DNA of 64,000 nt, taken from positions 62,001 through 126,000 of the forward strand of contig LGRX02035288.1 in assembly GCA_001247695.2 (NCBI GenBank), written 5' to 3'. Positions 21,986 through 32,860 of this stretch are shown here, one piece after another (the stretch's first letter is position 1; each line of letters starts with the position of its first letter). The stretch comes from Cymbomonas tetramitiformis (taxonomy: Eukaryota; Chlorophyta; Pyramimonadophyceae; Pyramimonadales; Pyramimonadaceae). A program made the translations under genes and the position numbers. The notes under the pieces are model-generated. The model worked only from the letters and a program-made list of their open reading frames with translations, made no database searches and was not told where the DNA came from.

Positions 21986-22239
21986 CATGAGATGTGTTTT
22001 TGAGGGCACCGGAAGTATATGAGGAGCATTGGGCTCAAGCAAGCACTTCGGGTCACCAGACTTGCACTCATACCCACCATAATTACTTACGGCCTTACTG
22101 TTCAATAGCAGCCGTGTCAACATAGCGTTCGCATAGCGAGCCCGGCATTGGTATCCTCCGCTCGGCGAAGAACGAGAACAAGTGTGTGCAACTTGACACA
22201 CACATTCGTATATAGATTTGTATACGGCGCGACGAAGTT

Positions 22240-22271
<32 letters not shown>

Positions 22272-23084
22272 CTTCGAATATCTGCACATATACGACAGCG
22301 ATCGTCAGCGATCGGCGGAGTTGTGCAATAATATCATCAGCGCGACCATATTCGCATTCAACGGCATTTCAACAGTGAATAAATTGCGACAAGGTGTGCG
22401 CACGAATTTACGAATCGTACATGTACGCTATCAATAATCGCAGGGTTTGGTACGATATGCGGGAATCATGCGTGTAAATGAAAAATGAGCGTCAGTGTAC
22501 ATGATTCGCATCAAGCGCGACAGAAATGCACAAAATCTCGTTATCAACGACATTCGCATTCATACTGTGCGACAAAGATCAGCGACAACAACATTCGCAA
22601 ATGTTCCGCGCGAACCATACAGTATACATCCAGATGTACGATGATAAAAATCCGCACCGTGCGACGCAGATGTGCGGAGATCATATTTCATACTGTGCGA
22701 CGCATGATGTACATGATGTGCGACGCATGATGTGTGATGCATCAGTATGCAGCGCGACATAAATATGTAGCACGCGCATACATAGTGTACGATCTCGATG
22801 TTCACGTACAATTTCGCACCAAGTGGGCGCACACCCATACTGCGCAGATGGACGCATGATACCGCGCAGATGGACGCATGATGCTGCGCGGATGGACGCA
22901 TGATAAAATGATGCCCAACAATACACATACATGCTGCGCAGAAATAGTGTGTGCGATACCATCATCAGTATACACGCACGTGCTGCGCGGAAATAGTGTG
23001 TGCGACGCCATCATCATTATGCACACACATGTTGTGCACAGTGTGTGCGATATCGTCATCTTTATACAAATGCTGTGATGATAT
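21986..23084. repeat. Gene-free stretch with AT tract and short tandem repeats
   Basis: An (AT)n tract lies at about 22242-22272. At about 22840-22910 a 20-24-bp unit (GCGCAGATGGACGCATGAT) repeats three times, and at about 22930-23060 a roughly 55-bp unit containing TGTGTGCGAYRYCRTCATC repeats three times. No gene supported. Confidence 0.6.
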
Positions 23085-23730
23085 TGTCTATTACCCGGCG
23101 TTAAGTTGGCTGCACATAACCTAAGGTTGAGAGCCCATGGGGGCTTCCTCGAAGGTCATATGAAAATTCGGAGACCCGTGCTGGCAAGTTCTCGAGCTGC
23201 TCTTTCTGCAGTGTCTTGTCAAAAATCCGATCCGAGGTCATCTTGGCCCTTAAAAACTCGGTTGAAGAAGCACGATTTCTATTGAAACATCTTAAGTTGG
23301 GTGCACATAACTTAAGGGTTATAACCCATGGTGTCTTCCTCGAAGGTCCTTTGAAAATTCGGAGACCTTTGTCGTCAAGTTTTCGAGTTGCTCTTTCCGT
23401 AGTGGCTCGTCAAAAGTTTCATCCGAGGTCATCTTGACCCTCAAAATCCCGGTTGAAGTAGCATAGGTAGAACGAAAATCAAAATCCCTCGGATTTTCCC
23501 ACTAAATTCTCTACCCCCTCACACATTCTCCCAAATTGCTCACGGATAAATTGGATTCGCTCAATAGTGTAGATGCGTGTGTAAAAGAGGACGTCGTTCC
23601 CGTCATTTTGAGCTAATAAATTCTAGAATCCGGTAACCACAACTCTCAATGATCCCACCAAAAGTTAAGTTGGGTGTAGCCAACTTAAAGCCGAATTAAG
23701 TTGGCTGGAGCCAACTCTGGGTAATAGACA
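23085..23730. mobile_element. TIR DNA element (TGTCYAYTACCC family), copy 2
   Basis: 646 bp, TIRs TGTCTATTACCC...GGGTAATAGACA and target duplication ATAT (23081-23084, 23731-23734). As in copy 1, two roughly 200-bp direct units (each with CTTCCTCGAAGGTC, CAAGTTYTCGAGYTGCTCTTTC and GAGGTCATCTTG) are separated and flanked by palindrome-like TTAAGTTGG motifs. No transposase. Confidence 0.85.
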
Positions 23731-23779
23731 ATATGCGAGTGACAGTCTGTATATAACAACATGTTATGATTGACAGTGA

Positions 23780-23880
23780 GTGACAAAGTTATCACACTTA
23801 TCCCACTTATCACAGAGCAGTGACAAACGGTTATCACACTTATCCCACTTATCACAGATCACTATCACATAGCATACTGT
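23780..23880. repeat. Short direct repeat
   Basis: GTTATCACACTTATCCCACTTATCACAGA occurs twice, about 39 bp apart. Confidence 0.7.
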
Positions 23881-23990
23881 AATTGTGTGCACAAGTTACA
23901 CTGTGATAATAATCAGTCTGATCACATAAACTTAGCATACATGTATACATGCATACCAGCCTGATCACGATAACGGCTTGGCATACATTA

Positions 23991-24219
23991 TGCTGGACTT
24001 CAAGTTTAGGCTTAGTTATTATGGGCTCTGACTAGCCCCTAGCCTGACCCTGCTTCCGTATCGTGTCCGTGACATCCTAGCACTGTACTGTACAGTAGTA
24101 CAGTCTTGCTTCACTGTCTGGGTTTCCGAGAGCATAAAGCCTCGGCCAGACACTGTTTATGTGATTATCCGTTTGATGCTCAGCGAGCTTAGCCGGACAG
24201 CGTATCTGTCTTCCTCGCA
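23991..24219 (+). repeat. 5' LTR of the plus-strand Gag element
   Basis: 229 bp, TGCTGGACTTCA...CTCGCA, TG...CA termini, an inverted copy of 18172-18413. It leads directly into a primer site and, 440 bp on, a Gag start. Confidence 0.8.
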
Positions 24220-24231
24220 GGTTATGGCCCG
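24220..24231 (+). promoter_or_regulatory. Primer-binding site, half-tRNA-iMet type
   Basis: GGTTATGGCCCG follows the LTR end without a gap. It fits the same initiator tRNA-Met site with one base missing from the G run. Confidence 0.65.
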
Positions 24232-24656
24232 CACCGGCTTTCCGGTGATTCTGATGATGGCGCAGCGCCTTGCTGTTGCCATGTTCGGCTAAGTAGGACG
24301 TAGGAGGGGTTGAGCGCCCACTTGGGCGGTGGTGTATTGTTCTCGCGGTATGGCCTTTTAGCATGGCAGTGATGGCGGCACGCGTTGTGCTCGCCTTCGC
24401 TGCGCAGGAGATCGGCAGTTGACGGATTGTTTTCTTTTACGGCAGTATCGTCGCATCGAGGGTTTATTTGCATCGTGCGCCACTGGCCCTGGCGAGGTCG
24501 CTCCACACGTTGCACATTTTGGCCGCTCTCATTCTTCCGCTCACGACCTGTAAATTTCGATCTATTGTGCTGAGGCTTCTACGGATTATCTGGCCGCCGT
24601 GACAGTTTTATACCACCGCTCTTGACTAGCTCAACTCTCTCCACTGTCTCTCCATC

Positions 24657-27309
24657 ATGGTTACTACAGCAAATAGAATGACGCGGTCTCGCGTCCGCGT
24701 AGATTAGAAACGATTTTTGATGATGTGGGTGCGCAGCACACTGCGACACCACACACGCCGCGGCTGCCAGCTCCGACCACCGCAGCTGCGAGGGAAATCC
24801 TTGAGAAGTGTCAGCAGTTGGCTCGCGAAAGTTTCGACAGAAGAGTTGCTAAGACCGTTGCCACTAAAATTCTGGGAGACAAGTCTGAGCGCTTCGCTGG
24901 GACCGAGACAGATGCAGTCGACATTTTTTCACAGGTCATGCATGAGCTACGCGCGCAGTTTCTGCTGCAGTCACAGGCATTTGCTCCCCTGTTTGACTTG
25001 ACCGACATGGCTGTTGAGGCTAGGCATGAGGCAAATGAGTTGCTGTCCACTACCCACGCTTAGGTACATCGCGATGTACCTAACTATACGTGTACGTTTA
25101 ATGCCGCGGTGAGCCAAATTCTCGACGCGGGGTCGTGTGGCCCATTTCAGCCATTGTTGACATGTCCCTTTTGGCCCTGAAGTATTTGGTTTATGGTATT
25201 TAGCTCAATACGATAGTCTAGGCAGGTCATCAATCTTGACAATTTCCAGAAAATGTACATTTTCAAAACTCCGAAAATCTTAGGTACATCCCTTAGGTAC
25301 ATCGCGTTTGATGCATGTGTACGCCCGCTAAATGATGAATATCGATACATATTTGTTACAATGGTATTTAACACCCCTTAGGGCAGTTGTGATTTCAGGG
25401 GTTTGCATTTAAACACTCAAGCACGCCTTCACTCAACACGCCTTTGTAGGTACCTATAACTGATCCCACAACATGCGCATTCACGAAAATTGATATTTCG
25501 CCTTAGGGGTTCGCACGTACGAGTGAACGATATTCATCAGGTGGGGTTAGAGGCTTGTATGGACACCGTCGGAGAACTCAGGAACGTCGGATTTCTGCCG
25601 TACGCTTGCGGAACTCCACTTGGAGTCGAAGGCTGCAGCGTGTGCCTTCACTTCGCGTCCTTGGAGGAGCTGCCCTATTGCGCGACGAGCGGCCATGTTG
25701 GAAACGGATGCCGCGAGCGAGGTCAATAGCGCGGAGGGGCAATATTTTTTTGGATTCTCCAACTACATAGCAATTAAAGTTTATCGAGGTCTACTACCAG
25801 GATCCAGCAGAACGTTCGCAGAGAGACAAATGGCGAGCTTGCCGAATATGACGGGAAAACATTTATTTTGACCTGTTTTTTTTTGTTTTCTTCAAAAAGA
25901 GTGATTTTGAATGCATCAGAGCGTATATTGTACGGATCGGATACGAATGTTGGATCGTAATATCGATAGAAGAGGGTGTCTATTGGTTAATTGTCACTAC
26001 AAGGGGCACAAAACGTCGGATTTGGGCCTTGATTTGATATGTACGGCTTAGGTACATCGTTATGTACCTAAGGCCCTTGGGTACATCCCTATGTACCGAA
26101 GGGTAGTGGACATTGCTGCTTTCGGCTCTGACGTTTCTGGCTCGCCCTGGCTCGCCTGCTCGTGACTGGCTTGAGGCCTCTGGGTCTGACGTTCCTGGAG
26201 ATGGCAAGCGCGCTGCCCTTGAGGTGGTGCGCATGCTCCAGGAACGCTCAGAACCCTTTGACTCTTTTGAGTCGCTGCTGGCGGTTCGCATCCCCAGCAG
26301 CGGAGATCCTGACCGTGGCATCCGTGAGTTCAATGGCCTGTTGCGGGACGTTCAACGTTCCCACAACTTGCCAGAGGACGCGGTGAAACGGCAGTTTCTC
26401 AAGGCTCTCGGCGACTCGGCACTGTACCGTGATTTGGCTAACTCTCTGGCTCGAGCTGACCAGCGGCAGGGCGTGTCTCTCTTGACTATTCAGGCTCGTG
26501 TGCGGGAGCAGTTCCGCCACGGCCTGAAAGTCTCTGACACCCGTGTTTCTGCTCTGTCATTCGGCGATGGCGCGTCTGACCTGGCTGCGGCGTTGTCCAG
26601 TCTGCAGAAGCAGCTGGAGCGCATGCAGCAGGACATTCGTGACCTAAAGCGGCAGAAGCGGGAAGGGGCACCGCCTGCGGGCAAGCACCTTACCCGCTCT
26701 GCTGCTAAGCATCATCGTGCTGGTGTTAAGCCACTTGGCACCGCTCCTCCTGTCTCGTTTGACAAGAAGAGCGGTGCCTTCGTGCCTCACTGCAGAAATG
26801 CGGAGTGTGCACAAAGTGGTTTGAAACACTGGCATGCTGAATGCCCCAATGGCGGTCCTCAGTCTGCCCACTACTGTGGTGCAGTTGAGAACTATGAGAC
26901 TGACTGCCTGGCTGTTCGTTTCCAGCGTTTCTATGACGCTGGGGATGAACATGCCTTCGAGTCGCTCTGCACGATGGAGGGTCGCCCAGAGGTGGTCGAG
27001 CTGTCGGCACATTCTTTTGTGCCGGCTGAGCCCACATCTCTGCGGCACTTTCAGGATGCGGCGGCTTCCGCTCAGGATGCGGCAGCTGACGAGGACGGCA
27101 TGGCTCAGTTTGGTCTGGCCACGTTCCACTCGGATGCACGGGGCTCGATTCCGCCACCGCCTGCGGTTCGGCATCCCTCTGCACTCGTGGCTGGTGGTGT
27201 GCCTGCGGCTCATGACCCGCCAGTGGTTACCTCTGGCTCTCTCGGCTTGCCTGGCTCTGTCCCGTCACTCCAGCTTGGCGACTCTGCACCGGCTCCGCTG
27301 TTTGCTGGC
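24657..27309 (+). pseudogene. Gag-like gene, plus copy, split by a DNA transposon
   Basis: ATG 24657 opens MVTTANRMTRSR; one frameshift near 24700 leads to RRLETIFDD and a helical region to ANELL at 25043. The 25044-26112 transposon then intervenes. Removing it with one TTGC copy joins ANELL to SALTFLARPGSPARDWLEAS and an uninterrupted frame to 27309. That part holds a long helical segment, a coiled coil (LSSLQKQLERMQQDIRDLKR), a basic stretch and a zinc-knuckle-like CX4CX6HX4C ending HWHAECPNGG (about 26790-26855). The copy stops at LFAG, where a dispersed repeat begins; the tail present in the minus copy is lost. No pol, no 3' LTR. Confidence 0.75.
25044..26112. mobile_element. TIR DNA element (TGTCYAYTACCC family), copy 3, inside gag
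   Basis: 1069 bp, perfect 12-bp TIRs TGTCCACTACCC...GGGTAGTGGACA, target duplication TTGC (25040-25043, 26113-26116). Excision in silico restores the Gag frame, which proves both boundaries. Internal palindromes of the type TTAGGTACATCGCGATGTACCTAA occur next to both TIRs and again inside (about 25282, 25447). Short frames at about 25490-25870 show no recognisable transposase. TGT...ACA ends with 4-bp duplications recall Ginger-type elements, which use an LTR-like integrase, but no enzyme is present to confirm this. Confidence 0.9.
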
Positions 27310-27349
27310 GTGAAGAAACAACATGTTTTTTGCGCGCGCGAGATCCGTG

Positions 27350-27880
27350 CATAATCTGGGATCTGGAACGCCGCGCAAGGGAGGGGGTCATTGGGCACGC
27401 ATCGAGTGAACGGCTCGACATACGCACCGCATGAAAGCACAATGCATAGCACAAGCGTACCACACATATCATATTCGCATAACGAACACGTTTTGAGCAT
27501 TGGACAGCGCGCTGTCAGCCCTAGCAAAAACGCGGATGTCAACCGCGTCCACGTTTCCGCTAGGGTTTCGTCACTCATCTGCGCGCTCGCTTGCAAGCAA
27601 GTATGCGGTGCGGATGAGGGAACGGCTTACCAAAATATTATATCATATGTGTTATCTTTCAATATTAATTCGTACGGTCTGAATGGCCAACCACAATTCT
27701 CGCTAAGGGCCGGCGCGGTCATGTGGGTATGTTGAGCGGGATCTTAGGGTTTTCGCGACTTCCAAAAGTAGTGAAAGGGGCCATCATTCTTTGCGAAGCG
27801 AATACCCCCTGACTCAGTAGAAATGTGTGATAATATTAGATAGGAAAATATTACTGAGATGAACACGTAATCTTGAAAAT
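27350..27880. repeat. Dispersed repeat, copy 2 (about 530 bp)
   Basis: Matches 8530-9060 block by block (GCGGATGTCAACCGCGTCCACGTTTCC, CATTCTTTGCGAAGCGA, TGTGATAATATTA). It replaces the 3' part of the plus-strand Gag, so it or its insertion truncated that element. Confidence 0.6.
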
Positions 27881-30689
27881 CTTCGCCTGGCTGTACGGGG
27901 TCTCACTGCGAGAGAGAGAGCGTTCCGCGTTAAGTTAAAATTACATAGTTAACAAATAACATCTGTACATCGCAAAATGCTCAAAGCGACATCTGCTGTA
28001 AAATGGGACAGTGACACTGCGAGTATCATACGTATGCGAGAGGTGAATCTGTCAAAAACCAAACCAAATCTTTTGCGTCTCAAAATGACATACCGTACAA
28101 AAAAGCAGTCATATGCCACCCAAGAAATGTGGCGTACCCCACTTCGACTTGTTCGCGGGGACGCACGATTAAATGCAGATATTATTACATTTTCAGTGCA
28201 CGGTTCAGATGAATGAGATTATAGTTCCGAATTTCGCCCGTCTACAGTAATGAATCACGTAATGTATCCAAAACGTGAATGATGTTGCGCCACATCGGCT
28301 ATAGAGTTGGACGTTGGACCTTTCCAGGCTCGTATGACCAGTAATAATCACGAAAAGAGAATATTTAAGGGGGGGCTTAATGCGGCGGGCTCTCGTACTT
28401 AACACATCATGGGTTTTCGAGCGATTTCAGCCGTGAAAAAATATTTTAATCGAGCTGCCATATTCATCTGCGCTGGATTTCTCTTGCCATGTCAGTTGTG
28501 TCGGGAAAACGGTAGTTCCCAAATATAAATTATATACAAAAACGTCATAAATTATTCAGAATACCCAGCGCATTACGCGTTACAGCAGTGTGAATTTTAT
28601 GAACCACTTTGGTGAGCCACTTTGGTGAGGCCACCTCACCAAAGTGGTTCACAAGTCCCGAGTGGGGGAAATTTTGGAAAATATCCTCTTGAAAGGCGGA
28701 AGAATCTTTTAGGCAGATCTGTATTCCAGAATTAAGAATTCAAATTTGTATTCTAGGATTGTCACTTTTCTATTCCAACCAAATTGCACACCCCGGTGAC
28801 TGTTACGCTAGCGTAACAAAGTGATGTTGATCATTTTGCTTTCACACGTCGGTTTAGGCACGTAAGTTGTCATAATCGACCCCAAACTCGATATACATAC
28901 GGGTGCACGATTGTCCATACTATGCATGTATGCATGCTTGAGGATATGCTAGCTAGTATTTGATATCCATATACAGTCACCATATCCATGCCAAGGTGAG
29001 CCAACAAAAACATATTTTGGGGCCCTCGTTTCGGTCCAAAATGTGCTGAAATGGGCATATATGGGAAGGTTTTGGCGTCGGCTTGCACATGCATGGCCAT
29101 GTATGTTCGAGGTTTACGATATTCATCCATGGGAAACCAATATTCTAAGGGCAAGGACGATATATACGCACTTGTAGGCGAAAATCATCAAAATATTGCT
29201 TAACACTTAAACGAAGGCGATATGAGAAATGCAGTATGAATATCCGCTATTGTACATGTAGTTGCGTTTCGGCACATTGTGGATGCATTAGGCACCCCGG
29301 TGAGGCGTATATGGTATCCCCATTGAGTATACACATCTGCGAAACTGTTTCTTTAACAAAAATGTCATCAAACACTCAAATATCACCGGTTGTCCAAACC
29401 GAACGAAAAGAAGGAACTTTCTCTGCTCCACTGCAAACGCCTCGTCCATGACGTGTGTAACCTGCGACGTTGCGCATAGTAGGGATTGATTTTAAACCCC
29501 GGGGACGCATCCACAAGTAGGTATGCCACCCATCTCTTACATACTTCAAGACATACTTAAATGGACGAGTAACGCGAAAGTTGTGCCCCTTTTAGCGAGC
29601 TCTACCCACATGCCTGCGAATATCAGCTATACAGTATGAAAGATCGCCTTTTAAGTGTTAAGTGTGGCAAAACATTGAAAAATGAATGTTTTTTTTGTTT
29701 TTTTCTTGATTTTTGCCACAAAACAGGTAGTACATGCATATATTTGGTAGTGACGATGGTCGTTATGGTCCGATATCCATAAGCGAAATCAACGTAAAGA
29801 TTTTAAGGGTGCATGGACGACCCTCACCTATCTGTCGTTGGGCATTTGACTGAAAATCGCTTTTGAAACTCCAAATTTCCTTGGATATTTCGTGATATAT
29901 GTCTAGCATATATACATATAATAGCTTAAAATGAAGGTCTCATGGGTTCCAACAGCATATTCGACCCCCATGAGCACGGTGTGTAAGGTGAAGATGTTAT
30001 GGGTACCGCCAACGCAAAACACAAGTTTTAAGCAAAAATTCCAACACCGGCTAAGGGGTTAAGTATTGCACAGGTGAAATGCCGCGGCCTACTCTCTACT
30101 GAGCCAAAGATCCGTCTGCCCTTCTGCGGGTCAAATCAATCCTCCATCCAGCTGCTGCCTCTGCACTCCGATCACCGCTGCCAGCCTGCCACGGTGCAAC
30201 CTGCTCAAGGGCGGGGGGCGGGACTTCCACACAGGTCACAGAAACACGGCAAGAAGCCTTCTCAGTCACTGAGACGGCTCGTATGGCCTCTGACCGATTA
30301 GAAAAACTCAGTTTTCAGATCGGCTCCTGGTGAAGATTGTCATACTTCCAATCACCTTTCGCAGATCAGAAAACTCTCAGTTCTTGCGTTCCAATTTTTC
30401 GGGGGCGTGTCATCACTTTTCTTGACGAGGAGATCGAATTCCAAAAAAGGGGCTCGCGCGAGGAATTCGATCGGTTCCAATTCCTCGTTGGACGGTATGG
30501 CTTCAAGGTGCAAATGACGAGACGACATGGCATGAAGTCCACGCGAGATGACATGACATGAAGTCCACGTGGCCAAATGTAATCTCCAGGGAGGACCAAG
30601 ACGCTTCGGGAATGCAAAACTGGCGCGCGGCGAAAACTCCTCGTTCAGAATCCAGATTCCGGCGAGGAAAATTGGGATGCAAGAACTGT
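27881..30689. other. Long gene-poor stretch
   Basis: No gene supported. A hairpin with 16-nt perfect arms GAACCACTTTGGTGAG / CTCACCAAAGTGGTTC lies at 28601-28650, and a palindrome TGTTACGCTAGCGTAACA at about 28801. Confidence 0.5.
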
Positions 30690-32860
30690 AATGGGAAGGG
30701 TTACACGCGTTGGAACTCGCACGTCGTTTCCGTCTCAATCCTGAAAAAAGAAAGTCTGAACTAGTGTCACGGTCATATCGTCTCGCATCATCTCGCGTGT
30801 CATCGTGAATTTAATTTACAGGATTATTAAAACAGACTATCTTAAATCGATATCGCGGATACGATTCCCGTTTGGCGTTGACCAGCTCAGGTATAAACTG
30901 CTGCGCGCATCAACGTTCACTTCCCATAATTTTCTAAACGTTCCTTCACCTCATAGATGGAACCGGTTATTGTGGTTGCTGTGTTTATATGCGCAGGGAT
31001 TGCGGAAGTATTTGGCTGCTTTTATTTTTCAATTCGCTTATGCACATGTGAAAACTTACGGTATTGAGTGTGTGCAGCTTGTGTCGCACATGTTCCGATG
31101 GCGAGGAGGGACGCGCTTTCTTGAGGTATGGAAGTCTAGGGTATCCTAGCTTGGGACAACGCCCAACCGCATCGGACTCACCGTGTGCTTTATATTTTAT
31201 TCCACTCACCTTGGATATGCATACAGTAATCGCCCATATTTAAGAAAACAGGGAATTTGGGCCACCACCGTACTCATCGAGTTGGGTACCCCCCACCCCC
31301 CACCCCCGCCAGACCCCCATTTTCTTAGCTTAACACTCAGTATTCTCTTATTTCTTAACACTGTCGAGAGAAAAGCCAGCCAGCCGTACTCATCGAGTTG
31401 GGGTGAGCGATTACTGTACGCACTTTGAGGAGCATCGAGTTGCGATAAGTCATGGGCAGGTTTTTTTTTTTGTCTTTGGGTTTATGGCGCCTTCTCGATT
31501 TCTTGGGGTGTGGAAGTCAAGGTTGGACATGCCAACCTTGCTTGGGTTCGAACCCAATCACACCGAAGTTGTCTCACTTGCATCCAATTGTCTTAAATAC
31601 TTTTGCAAAGTGTTAGGAGCATTGCGTTAGGATAAGCCTTAGGCAGATGTATATTTTTGGGCTATGGCGCATTGTGTCCCTCTTGGGGTGTGGAAGTCAA
31701 GCTTGGGCATGCCAACCTTGCTTGAGTTCGAACCCAATCGCACCGAAATCAACTCCCAAGTTGGAAGAGAGTGTTGCAGAAATAAATATCGAAGCAACTC
31801 CCAAGTTGGAAGAGTATGCTGTGGCTTCAAGAGAATGGTTGACTTTACTTTTTGGGTTTGAAGATAACTTCGAACCCAAAAAATGAAAATCAGCCTAAGA
31901 CTTATTATAACTTCATCGATAAGCAAAATTTGCATGTATATAGCAGTAAAAGAAATTATATATGCGAGTAGTATAAGTTTGATGTAGTTGGGTTCGAACC
32001 CAAGCAAGGTTGGCATGCCCAACCTTGACTTCCACACCCCGAGATAACTTCGAACCCTAAAAGAAAACAGCCTAAGACTTATTCTAACTTCATCAAAAGC
32101 AACCTTTGCGTAAATACAGCAACATTATAAAAATCAATTATGCGAGTGTTGTGACTTAGATGTGGTTGGGTTCGAACCCGAGCAAGGTTGGCATGCCCAA
32201 CCTTGACTTCCACGCCCCAATATGTCGCGAAGGCGCCATAAACCCAAAACCAAAAAGTGCCTATGACTTATCGCAACTCGATGGTCCTCAAAATGTGTAT
32301 GCATATCCAACCGAAGGTGAGTGGATTACAATAAAAGAACAAGGTGAGTCCGATGTGGTTGGGTGTCATCCCAAGCTAGGTTGCCCTAGACTTCCACACC
32401 TCAAGAAAGCGCGTCCCTCCTCGCCATCGGAACATCTGCGACACAAGCTGCACACACCCAATATCGTGAGTTCGCACATATGCATAAACGAAAACGAATT
32501 GAAAAACAAAAGCAGCCAAGCAATTCCACAAGCCCTGCGCATAACACGGCTGCCACGGCACCGTTCCGCACATGAGGCGAACGAACGTTTAGAAAATTAT
32601 GGGTAGTGAACGTTGGTGCGCAGCAGTTTATACCTGAGCTGGCCAGCGCCAACGGCAATCGTATCCGCGATATCGATGGAAGAAAAATAGATCATGCATA
32701 ATCTGTTTTATCTTTTAATAATGTATAATCCTGTAAATTAAATTCACGATGACACGCGAGACGACGAGAGACGATATGACCGTGACACTGGTTCAGACTT
32801 TTTACAGGATTGAGACGGAAACGAGGTGTGGATTCCAGCGCGTATACCCCTTCCCATTCT
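30690..32860. mobile_element. Foldback element with arms of about 520 bp
   Basis: The left arm (about 30690-31210) and the right arm (about 32290-32860) are inverted copies. Anchors: AATGGGAAGG / CCTTCCCATT at the tips, CGGTCATATCGTCTC / GAGACGATATGACCG, CAGGTATAAACTGCTGCG / CGCAGCAGTTTATACCTG, GGACGCGCTTTCTTGAGGT / CCTCAAGAAAGCGCGTCC. The 1.1-kb middle is packed with shorter repeats. No clear target duplication or transposase; long-TIR elements of the Mutator type or Foldback elements look like this. Confidence 0.7.
31490..32260. repeat. Clustered repeats with a GGTTCGAACCC core
   Basis: At about 31508, 31688 (forward), 31990 and 32165 (reverse) a unit of 50-60 bp occurs: TGTGGAAGTCAAGGTTGG, CATGCCAACCTTGCTTGG, GTTCGAACCCAATC. 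The GGTTCGAACCC core equals a Pol III B box, but there is no A box at the right distance. More diverged versions lie in both arms (about 31130 and 32370). Confidence 0.65.

Noticed and set aside
31500..32260. tRNA genes suggested by GGTTCGAACCC
   Set aside because: Only a B-box-like core; no cloverleaf, A box or acceptor stem could be drawn.
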